Source: CAXTTV01 sp964247295 (GTDB lineage: Bacteria; Chloroflexota; Ktedonobacteria; Ktedonobacterales; Ktedonobacteraceae). Taken from it: a stretch of DNA of 6,041 nucleotides. The stretch covers positions 1 through 6,041 of the forward strand of contig CAXTTV010000252.1 in NCBI GenBank assembly GCA_964247295.1, given 5' to 3'. The first letter of the stretch is position 1; each line of letters opens with the position of its first letter. The translations under genes and the position numbers were made by a program. This document shows positions 1 through 4,883 of the stretch, piece after piece. The notes under the pieces are model-generated. The model was given only the letters and a program-made list of their open reading frames with translations. It was not told where the DNA came from and ran no database searches.

Positions 1-2
1 CG

Positions 3-1526
3 GAACCAGTTGTTGACCTGGTAGCCGATGCCGAGCCCGAAGATGCCCTCCCACCCTTTGGCGAAGATGATGGTGACACGAATATGGGCTGGTTTGTCGA
101 TTGGCTGAAGTCCGAAGGCGCTCCTGAGATAGATCCAGACCAGCCTTCTACCGCGATGCCCGCGATTAAGATTCCTCCCCAGGAACACCTACAGACGGAG
201 CCAGACGCTAAACAACCTCAAAAACAGGATGCTTTCTTGCATGCTGATCAGTCACAGGCTCCTCGCCGCCAGATCACGAACCCACTCCCTTCTACAGAGC
301 TAGCTACTTCTTCTGTAGAGCCAGAGGCTCCGGCGGTTCCCGATTGGCAACACCAATTGCAGGGCTCCTGGCAACAACCTCAAAGTGAGGCTTCTTCTTT
401 ACAACAACCCGAACAACAACCGGCGGTTCCCGATTGGCAGCATCAGTTGGAAAATCATAACTGGCAACAACCCGAACAACAACCGGCGGTTCCCGATTGG
501 CAACAGCCCGAACAACAGCCTTCCAGCCAGGAAGAACAGGCGCTCCATACATTAGAGCAACTGGATAAGCATCTCCGCTCCGAGGGCTTTCAACCAATGG
601 AGATGGGCTCCCTGAGTGAGATTGCTCAGGCATCAGAAAATGCAGAACTTGCATCAGAAAATGCAGATAAGTATGAGCAGCCGCTGCCTTCAATGCAACA
701 ACCGCAAGAGCAGCAGAATCCGCCTAAGCAAAGCTATCCAGAGGTTCCCAACTATACCAGTGAAGGTGAGCAGTTCTTGCCTGACAATACTCCCGAAAAT
801 ACCAGACAGCCAGAGGTGGGGCAATCCTCAACGGAGTCGCTCTATCCCTGGTCCGAGATGCTCTCACCCGGCGCTGAGTCGGAGCCGCAACGCGCGGAAC
901 CGGTTCAGCCAGAGGCTACTCCTACCTATCAACAGCACGATTGGCAGCAACTACCAAATGTGCAACCAGAACAGATCACCCAGCCGATGGCGATACATCA
1001 GAGCTCACAGACGCCTGAAACATCCGACATATCTGGGTCTGTGGAGAAACCTGCTCCATCACTGACGGAAACCGGCAAAATGGCGGCTCTGCGCGCCGAT
1101 ACGTTGCTGGACGGCGAGCTAGAAACCACGATGCGGCGGCCCGCTATCCGTCTTCAGCCCATTAAGCACCGCAATGGCGAGCCATCTGGTCGCTCACTTC
1201 TCGGGCGAAACCGTCCAGCCGCTGAACGCCCTATCACTCATAAAACAGTTGAGGATAGCCAGGAGCGCCTGTTGCGCGGCTATCAGTACCAGTTATCCGG
1301 GGCCTACGATGACGCGATGAACGAATATCGTATGATCATTCGTAGCAATCCTGAGCTGTTAGGTGAGGTCATCAGCAATATGCGTGCCCTGTTGAAACTG
1401 GCTCCCAAATACGCGGCTGGCTATCGCGTCCTTGGAGACGCTTATATGCGGCAGGGAGAATATCTCCAGGCGATGGAAGCTTACAATAAGGCTCTCACTA
1501 TGACAAAAAAAGGTAAGGGCCATTAA
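3..1526 (+). CDS. Gln/Pro-rich TPR protein, 5'-truncated by the window edge
   Basis: The frame is open to the left edge. An ATG lies at 84, but the 27 codons before it have no stop and share the acidic, Pro-rich composition, and there is no convincing ribosome binding site, so I treat the gene as partial. Counting from the ATG at 84, residues 1-390 are low complexity, rich in Gln, Pro, Glu and Ser, with Val-Pro-Asp-Trp-Gln repeats at about 82-140 and a 7-residue duplication at 183-196. A basic stretch (about 350-385) precedes two TPR-like helix pairs at about 393-426 and 440-473, the second with the usual Gly/Tyr/Ala pattern (GDAYMRQGEYLQAMEAYNKA). No signal peptide or membrane segment is visible in this part. 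TPRs usually mediate protein contacts. The following Roadblock gene is 29 bases away and probably co-transcribed, which suggests a shared complex. The partner and exact role are unknown. Confidence 0.8.
   Translation, partial: EPVVDLVADAEPEDALPPFGEDDGDTNMGWFVDWLKSEGAPEIDPDQPSTAMPAIKIPPQEHLQTEPDAKQPQKQDAFLHADQSQAPRRQITNPLPSTELATSSVEPEAPAVPDWQHQLQGSWQQPQSEASSLQQPEQQPAVPDWQHQLENHNWQQPEQQPAVPDWQQPEQQPSSQEEQALHTLEQLDKHLRSEGFQPMEMGSLSEIAQASENAELASENADKYEQPLPSMQQPQEQQNPPKQSYPEVPNYTSEGEQFLPDNTPENTRQPEVGQSSTESLYPWSEMLSPGAESEPQRAEPVQPEATPTYQQHDWQQLPNVQPEQITQPMAIHQSSQTPETSDISGSVEKPAPSLTETGKMAALRADTLLDGELETTMRRPAIRLQPIKHRNGEPSGRSLLGRNRPAAERPITHKTVEDSQERLLRGYQYQLSGAYDDAMNEYRMIIRSNPELLGEVISNMRALLKLAPKYAAGYRVLGDAYMRQGEYLQAMEAYNKALTMTKKGKGH
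402..502 (+). repeat. 38-bp exact direct repeat inside the TPR protein gene
   Basis: Bases 402-439 and 465-502 are identical over 38 bases, offset by 63 bases (21 codons), so the reading frame is kept. Each encodes QQPEQQPAVPDWQ (residues 107-119 and 128-140 counted from the ATG at 84). A shorter related copy (Ala-Val-Pro-Asp-Trp-Gln) lies at about 330-349 and a degraded Gln-Gln-Pro-Glu copy follows at about 501-520. Identity at the DNA level suggests recent in-frame duplication in a low-complexity linker. Confidence 0.85.
630..667 (+). repeat. 17-bp tandem duplication, in frame
   Basis: Bases 630-646 and 651-667 carry the same 17-base sequence with a 21-base period (7 codons), giving ASENAEL then ASENADK at residues 183-196 of the TPR protein. 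It is another sign that the linker evolves by short in-frame duplications. Confidence 0.75.
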
Positions 1527-1555
1527 AAAACCCAACCAATGTAAGGAGACTACCT

Positions 1556-1900
1556 GTGGAACGCATTCTACAGCGCTTAACTGACCTCGATGAGGTCATT
1601 GGCGCGATCCTGGTCGGCAAAGATGGCTTGATTGTGAGTGGTACACTACACAATGAAGATGAAGAGATACTGGGAGCGATCGCTGCGGCAACCTTTGGCT
1701 CGATCAATGACTTCACTAAGCAAATCAAAAACGGCGAGATGGAGCATGCGATTATCGAGACGCAGCAAGGCACTATCCAGTTCGCGGAGGTTGGTGACCT
1801 TATCCTGATCGTGCTTACAAAAAAACCCTGCAATATGGGTCGAGTACGAATTGAGATGAAAAAGACCGGCCACCAACTGCTAGAGGTCGTCGCTGGGTAA
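1556..1900 (+). CDS. Roadblock/LC7 domain protein (MglB-like)
   Basis: This 114-residue protein is a single Roadblock/LC7 domain, about the family's usual length. The start is the GTG at 1556, preceded by AAGGAG at 1543-1548 with 7-base spacing, the best binding site in the window. The N-terminal helix (residues 1-11) leads into the pattern EVIGAILVGKDGLIVSG (13-29). A central helix with LGAIAAATFGSINDF (39-53) follows, then two strands around AIIETQQGTIQFAEVGDLILIVLT (65-88), matching the alpha-beta-beta-alpha-beta-beta-beta-alpha order. No signal peptide or membrane segment is present, so it is probably cytoplasmic. Family members dimerise and often act as partners or GAPs of Ras-like GTPases such as MglA. 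No GTPase gene is seen nearby, so a GTPase role is inference. It follows the TPR gene by 29 bases and is probably in the same operon. Confidence 0.88.
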   Translation: MERILQRLTDLDEVIGAILVGKDGLIVSGTLHNEDEEILGAIAAATFGSINDFTKQIKNGEMEHAIIETQQGTIQFAEVGDLILIVLTKKPCNMGRVRIEMKKTGHQLLEVVAG

Positions 1901-1936
1901 ACCTTCATTCTAAAATAGCATTAAGGAAATGGGAGC

Positions 1937-1953
1937 CTCCCACGGTCTGGGAG
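1937..1953 (+). other. Hairpin after the Roadblock gene
   Basis: CTCCCA (1937-1942) pairs with TGGGAG (1948-1953) around a 5-base loop. A second TGGGAG at 1930-1935 could compete for the same CTCCCA, so two exclusive pairings are possible. No T-tract follows, so it is not a typical intrinsic terminator. It lies 36 bases after the Roadblock stop codon and may mark the 3' end of that transcript or the start of the ndk leader. Confidence 0.4.
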
Positions 1954-1961
1954 AACAGGCA

Positions 1962-2040
1962 AGCTTCGTACGGCGTTCATGACATCCGTGTTGCATGGAG
2001 ACGTTCATCACAGGCATTTCCCAACAGAACCTACGAAGCT
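1962..2040. other. 9-bp perfect inverted repeat with long spacer, ndk upstream region
   Basis: AGCTTCGTA (1962-1970) and TACGAAGCT (2032-2040) are perfect reverse complements separated by 61 bases. The spacer holds a short direct repeat CGTTCAT (1974-1980, 2002-2008). CATTTCC at 2015-2021 could pair with GGAAATG at 1925-1931, which crosses the main stem, so either a pseudoknot or alternative folds are possible. I do not recognise a known riboswitch or T-box here. Function is unknown. Confidence 0.4.
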
Positions 2041-2078
2041 GATTTGTTCGCGGGATTAGGGAATCCACTCATCTCCCT

Positions 2079-2105
2079 CTCTGCACTTGCAGAGCATTTT
2101 ATTTC
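2079..2105 (+). terminator. Terminator-like hairpin just upstream of ndk
   Basis: CTCTGC (2079-2084) and GCAGAG (2089-2094) form a 6-bp stem with a 4-base loop, followed by the T-rich CATTTTATTTC (2095-2105). The stem is short and the T-tract interrupted, so termination would be weak. It sits 29 bases before the ndk start codon, so it could end read-through from the Roadblock operon or act as an attenuator-like element in the ndk leader. Confidence 0.35.
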
Positions 2106-2133
2106 TAAAAAATAGAGGAGCATACAACATACT

Positions 2134-2592
2134 ATGGCTACTGAACGAACTTTGATTATTGTGAAACCCGAAGGCGTCCAACGCGGCATCGTCGGCCAGG
2201 TCCTCGCCCGCTTCGAGCAGCGCGGCCTGAAGTTCGCCGGCTTAAAACTGCTACAGATTACCCCCGAACTGGCCGAGCAGCACTATGGCGTTCATAAAGG
2301 GAAGCCCTTCTATGAGGGCCTGGTCAAACACATTACCTCCGGCCCTGTGGTCGTCGGTGTGGTTGAGGGTCCCAAAGCTATCAGTGTTGTCCGGACGACT
2401 ATGGGCGCAACTAATGCGGCAGAGGCTATCCCTGGGACGATCCGTGGCGACTTCTCTCTGGAGATCGGCTTCAATATCATTCATGGCTCCGATAGCCCTG
2501 AGAACGCCGCGAATGAGGTGAAGCTGTTCTTTAAGCCTGAGGAACTGGTCAACTACCATCTGGCCGGCGAGCGCTGGGTCTACGAACAGTAG
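2134..2592 (+). CDS. ndk: Nucleoside-diphosphate kinase
   Basis: This 152-residue protein is full length for the family. It transfers the gamma-phosphate of ATP to nucleoside diphosphates through a phosphohistidine intermediate, balancing cytoplasmic NTP and dNTP pools. The catalytic His is H117 within NIIHGSDS (114-121). The other expected nucleotide-site residues are all present: K11, Y51, F59, R87, T93, R104 and N114. The N-terminal motif reads KPEG where many members have KPDG, a conservative change. The ATG at 2134 is preceded by GAGGAG at 2115-2120 with a 13-base gap, longer than usual, but no better start is visible. It appears monocistronic, with structured non-coding DNA on both sides. 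Confidence 0.97.
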   Translation: MATERTLIIVKPEGVQRGIVGQVLARFEQRGLKFAGLKLLQITPELAEQHYGVHKGKPFYEGLVKHITSGPVVVGVVEGPKAISVVRTTMGATNAAEAIPGTIRGDFSLEIGFNIIHGSDSPENAANEVKLFFKPEELVNYHLAGERWVYEQ

Positions 2593-2635
2593 CGCGGCGG
2601 TTGACCCACCGAAAGGTCGGGACTTTCCTATCTCG

Positions 2636-2654
2636 CTATAGTCATACACTATAG
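2636..2654. other. AT-rich dyad downstream of ndk
   Basis: CTATAGT (2636-2642) and ACTATAG (2648-2654) form a perfect 7-bp inverted repeat with a 5-base spacer. It lies between the ndk stop and the terminator at 2662-2701. A smaller dyad, GAAAG/CTTTC, is at 2611-2627. They may stabilise the ndk 3' end or be a protein-binding site. Nothing in the sequence decides this. Confidence 0.35.
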
Positions 2655-2661
2655 ATGGCAT

Positions 2662-2701
2662 AAAAGAAAAAGCCAGCGGTACTTCTATACTTGCTGGCTT
2701 T
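2662..2701 (-). terminator. Intrinsic terminator of the - strand Cys-rich gene (possibly bidirectional)
   Basis: Bases 2669-2677 and 2693-2701 form a 9-bp perfect stem (AAAGCCAGC with GCTGGCTTT) with a 15-base loop. Read on the - strand, the GC core is followed by TTTTTCTTTT (2671 down to 2662), a classic intrinsic terminator. It starts 12 bases after the stop codon of the - strand gene ending at 2714. On the + strand only three Ts follow the core, so it may also terminate ndk, more weakly. Confidence 0.8.
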
Positions 2702-2713
2702 GGATGGATACTT

Positions 2714-3013
2714 TCAGGAGGCCCGGCGCGATCGCTCTTTCGTTCCCGTGTGAGTCGTGGACTCGGACTCTTCCTCTGGCGTCTCCATGGTCTGCTTTTG
2801 CGTGAGCCGCCAACACGCCGATTTACTCCGGAAACAACGTTCCTGATCCTCGTATGTTACTGGTGGTGTACCCTTCAAACAGAACACCTGATACATCGGC
2901 TCACCGGCTGCCTCGCTACAGGGAAACCAGCGCTCACGATAGAAAGGACAGGCATTTTTATGTCTGCGCCAATTTATATTCTCAGAGGGATTTGTATCAA
3001 TTGAGCCTGACAA
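2714..3013 (-). CDS. Small five-cysteine protein, possible metal-binding motif
   Basis: This is a - strand gene of about 99 residues from a TTG at 3013 to the TGA at 2714-2716. I chose the TTG because AGGAAGG (3032-3026) precedes it by 12 bases, similar to the long spacing of ndk. A promoter-like extended -10 (3073-3081) overlaps the only upstream ATG (3082), which would otherwise give 122 residues and has no binding site. Five cysteines (22, 32, 45, 60, 67) lie in CPFYRERWFPC, VFCLKGTPP and EDQERCFRSKSACW. The spacing C-x9-C-x12-C-x14-C-x6-C and the Pro-Val-x3-Asp-Gln-x2-Cys pattern recall short four-Cys motifs common in Chloroflexota proteins. Metal binding is inferred from that resemblance only. 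The C-terminus is Glu/Ser/Thr-rich, then basic. The terminator placed just after the stop supports this strand over the overlapping + strand frames. Function unknown. Confidence 0.62.
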   Translation of the reverse strand: MSGSIDTNPSENINWRRHKNACPFYRERWFPCSEAAGEPMYQVFCLKGTPPVTYEDQERCFRSKSACWRLTQKQTMETPEEESESTTHTGTKERSRRAS

Positions 3014-3072
3014 CAGAAAATTTTTCCTTCCTGTGATGGATTTATGGGATAATGCAAGATGATATTGTGAGT

Positions 3073-3081
3073 AGTATACCA
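3073..3081 (-). promoter_or_regulatory. Extended -10 promoter element for the - strand Cys-rich gene
   Basis: Read on the - strand, bases 3081 down to 3073 are TGGTATACT, an extended -10 (TGn) with a 5/6 match to TATAAT. No good -35 box is seen 16-18 bases upstream, which extended -10 promoters can lack. Transcription would begin near 3066, downstream of the ATG at 3082, favouring the TTG start at 3013. Confidence 0.4.
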
Positions 3082-3099
3082 TATTCTTTGAGCCCGACT

Positions 3100-3133
3100 G
3101 CTACCTGATTAATCACATTTCAGGTTGCTTTTT
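3100..3133 (+). promoter_or_regulatory. Dyad with T-tract in the divergent intergenic region: terminator or operator
   Basis: GCTACCTGA (3100-3108) and TCAGGTTGC (3120-3128) pair at 8 of 9 positions around an 11-base loop, followed directly by TTTTT (3129-3133). This has the form of a + strand intrinsic terminator, yet no convincing + strand gene ends just upstream. It also sits against the TTGACA box of the CPBP gene and between two divergent promoters, where a dyad operator would fit. The sequence does not choose between these readings. Confidence 0.4.
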
Positions 3134-3163
3134 GACACAAGAATACATAGTATAGCATATAAA
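3132..3163 (+). promoter_or_regulatory. Candidate promoter of the CPBP gene
   Basis: A perfect TTGACA -35 box is at 3132-3137. The -10 is ambiguous: CATATA (3156-3161) gives an 18-base spacer but only 3/6 matches, and TATAAA (3158-3163) matches 5/6 but needs a 20-base spacer. Either would give a very short 5' leader before the TTG at 3177, so the -35 match may be partly chance. Confidence 0.35.
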
Positions 3164-3176
3164 CTGGGAGAACATC

Positions 3177-3923
3177 TTGTCCTCATCACCTTCTCAAAAG
3201 GCCCCATGGTCGGTCCGGCAAACCTTGCTGGGGATTATTCTGACGATGACCCCCTGGGTCGCTCTGGCGCTTCTAACTTCCCCTGCTACTGGCACTGCCA
3301 CTCACGTTCCAGATACTACGACGGCGATCAGTGCGGCGATTACTTCGCTGATTATCGAAGGTTCCTATCTGCTGGCTCCCATTTTTTTCGCTTACCAGGG
3401 CTTTAAGGGCGCTCCCGATCACTGGCGACAGAGCCTACACTCTTTAGGTCTACGTGGCTTCCAACTGTCCAATCTATTTATTGTATTCGGAGGCTTTCTC
3501 GCGATTCTCGCAATTAACCTTCTCTATCAGCAGATCCTGACGGCGCTTCATCTGAACCTTCAAACAAACGATCAGGTGATCCTTAAATTGAGCCGGACCT
3601 CTCCTATTACTACCTATGTCACGCTGACTGCCGCTGTTTTTGTCGCTCCGATCTGTGAGGAGATCTTTTTTCGCGGCTTTGTCTTCGGGGGATTTCTCAA
3701 CGGTATGTCGATCGCCTCTGTGATTTTTCTGGACGGCTTGATCTTCGGCCTGGCCCATACCGATCTGGCGTCATTCGCGGTTCTGTTTGTCTTTGGGATG
3801 CTGCTCACGTTTATCCGCTGGCGCACCCTGTCGATCTGGCCCGGCATTCTGCTCCATATGCTGAACAATGGCCTCTCTGCCGTTTTGATCATTTTGACGA
3901 TGCATGGAATCTCAACGTTTTGA
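3177..3923 (+). CDS. CPBP-family intramembrane metalloprotease (Abi/CAAX-like)
   Basis: This is a 248-residue multi-pass membrane protein. The three family motifs are present in order: EEIFFRG (E161, E162, R166), FGLAH (F190, H194) and HMLNN (H227, N231). These are the residues proposed to form the metal-dependent active site of the CPBP (formerly Abi) family. Hydrophobic segments are visible at about 16-34, 51-75, 98-124, 144-160, 176-193, 198-213 and 229-243. The start is a TTG at 3177 with GGAG at 3167-3170, 6 bases upstream, and no in-frame ATG or GTG near it fits better. Members process prenylated or bacteriocin-like peptides, or act in membrane signalling, but many bacterial ones have no known substrate. 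Here no bacteriocin or toxin gene is adjacent, so the substrate cannot be inferred. The gene is divergent from the small Cys-rich gene and appears to be transcribed alone. Confidence 0.9.
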   Translation: MSSSPSQKAPWSVRQTLLGIILTMTPWVALALLTSPATGTATHVPDTTTAISAAITSLIIEGSYLLAPIFFAYQGFKGAPDHWRQSLHSLGLRGFQLSNLFIVFGGFLAILAINLLYQQILTALHLNLQTNDQVILKLSRTSPITTYVTLTAAVFVAPICEEIFFRGFVFGGFLNGMSIASVIFLDGLIFGLAHTDLASFAVLFVFGMLLTFIRWRTLSIWPGILLHMLNNGLSAVLIILTMHGISTF

Positions 3924-3955
3924 TCAGGAGATTTCTCGTCGTATCATGTAGGAAA

Positions 3956-4006
3956 GCACGTTTACGTGCGTCTTAAACATTCAAAGGGGGATACGCACAG
4001 ATCTGT
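3956..4006. other. Short dyads between the CPBP and HAD genes
   Basis: The 270-base gap 3924-4193 holds no gene I can support. Its left part has GCACGT/ACGTGC (3956-3961, 3964-3969), an alternative GTGCGT/ACGCAC pairing (3966-3971 with 3993-3998) and a perfect 10-base palindrome ACAGATCTGT (3997-4006). No T-tract follows, so a terminator for the CPBP gene is not clear. The right part holds the repeat element at 4055-4133. I see no convincing promoter for the HAD gene. Confidence 0.3.
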
Positions 4007-4054
4007 TGGAAAAAAGGGAAAGCTGTTTCTGTGAACGGAAAGGGTGCCGAATGA

Positions 4055-4133
4055 GGTAGATCGGGTCACGTGTGGACCCGTGGCACAGGCCACCTCTCCC
4101 CTCGCTACCGCCACACACGTGACCGGGTCTACC
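4055..4133 (+). repeat. Inverted-repeat element, copy 1 (REP/MITE-like)
   Basis: This 79-base element has arms 4055-4074 and 4114-4133 that are reverse complements at 18 of 20 positions, each with a CACGTG core and GGTAGA/TCTACC ends. Two local hairpins lie inside: GGGTC/GACCC (4063-4067, 4075-4079; 7-base loop) and GTGGC/GCCAC (4080-4084, 4089-4093; 4-base loop). The 30 bases at 4056-4085 recur at 5871-5900 with two differences. No transposase or clear target duplication is seen. It ends 60 bases before the HAD start codon. A dispersed palindromic repeat is the most likely reading. A protein-binding site or RNA element is possible. Confidence 0.75.
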
Positions 4134-4193
4134 TTTCCTTCCAACCTTTACCGTTTCCCAAACCTTATCAAAAAAAGGATACAACGTAATATT

Positions 4194-4856
4194 ATGTCAA
4201 ACGACATCAAGGCGGTTATCTGGGACCTGGACGGCGTTATCATCGATAGCGCTCAAGAGCATTTGAGATCCTGGCAACAACTGGCACAGGAAACCGGAAT
4301 TACCTTCACCGAGCAAGATTTCAGGGCTACCTTTGGCAGACGCAATAACGATATCATCCCTCAGCACTGGCAGGTTCACACGCCCGAGGAGATTCAGCGA
4401 TTGGCCGATCGTAAAGAGGTTTTATTCCGCGAGTTCATTAAACAGGGCATCGAGCCCTTGTCGGGGGCTATCGAACTGATGAGGGAGTTGTATGAGTATG
4501 GATACCTGGAGGCGCTAGCCTCTTCGGCCCCACTAGCGAATATCTCTCTGGTTGATGAATTATTGGGGCTCAACCGCTATCTTTCCCGACTGGTCTCGGG
4601 CGAAACTGTCGCGCGCGGCAAACCGGCCCCCGATGTTTTCCTTAAGGCCGCAAAAGAGCTAGATGTAGATCCTGGTCGCTGTCTGGTTATCGAGGATGCG
4701 GTCGCGGGCCTCCAGGCGGCCCACGCCGCCGGCATGCGGTGCATCGCTGTCCTGGGTGATCGCGATATCGAGGATGTATCGGCCCTGAAAGAGGCGGAGC
4801 TCCTCACCCGGCACCTCACTGAGGTCAGCGTCCACACTATCACTACCCTCCCCTGA
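4194..4856 (+). CDS. HAD-superfamily hydrolase, beta-phosphoglucomutase/phosphatase type
   Basis: This is a 220-residue cytoplasmic enzyme of usual family length. Motif I is DLDGVIIDS, with nucleophile D11 and general acid D13. Motif II is S110 in LASSAP, motif III K143 in GKPAPDVF, and motif IV E167-D168 in VIEDAVAGLQAA. Residues about 20-85 form the helical cap between motifs I and II (subfamily IA). Such enzymes hydrolyse small phosphate esters or isomerise beta-glucose 1-phosphate, and sequence alone does not give the substrate. The frame extends upstream to an ATG at 4044, but that part is encoded by the repeat element, so I start at the ATG at 4194 (MSNDIKAV), which places motif I at the usual position. 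AAGGA at 4175-4179 is 14 bases upstream. The next gene begins 27 bases after the stop, so the two are probably co-transcribed. Confidence 0.93.
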   Translation: MSNDIKAVIWDLDGVIIDSAQEHLRSWQQLAQETGITFTEQDFRATFGRRNNDIIPQHWQVHTPEEIQRLADRKEVLFREFIKQGIEPLSGAIELMRELYEYGYLEALASSAPLANISLVDELLGLNRYLSRLVSGETVARGKPAPDVFLKAAKELDVDPGRCLVIEDAVAGLQAAHAAGMRCIAVLGDRDIEDVSALKEAELLTRHLTEVSVHTITTLP

Positions 4857-4883
4857 TGACGAAGGAGTTAAGGATATACGTCT

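Noticed and set aside
304..693. - strand frame of 129 residues opposite the Gln/Pro linker
   Set aside because: It is a repeat-derived antisense frame (poly-Val/Arg pattern from CAA/CCG repeats), and the + strand frame continues into TPR units.
1498..1908. - strand frame of 136 residues opposite the Roadblock gene
   Set aside because: It is fully antisense to a well-supported Roadblock domain with a strong ribosome site.
2750..3004. + strand frame of 84 residues in the ndk-CPBP gap
   Set aside because: It overlaps the - strand Cys-rich gene, has no convincing ribosome site, and its composition looks like an antisense translation. The terminator orientation favours the - strand.
3177..3923. 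Bacteriocin immunity or anti-phage role for the CPBP protein
   Set aside because: The family includes such members, but no bacteriocin, toxin or defence gene is adjacent, so the claim has no local support.
4044..4193. N-terminal extension of the HAD protein from the ATG at 4044
   Set aside because: These 50 codons are mostly translated repeat element (copy 1). Motif I falls at the normal position only from the ATG at 4194.
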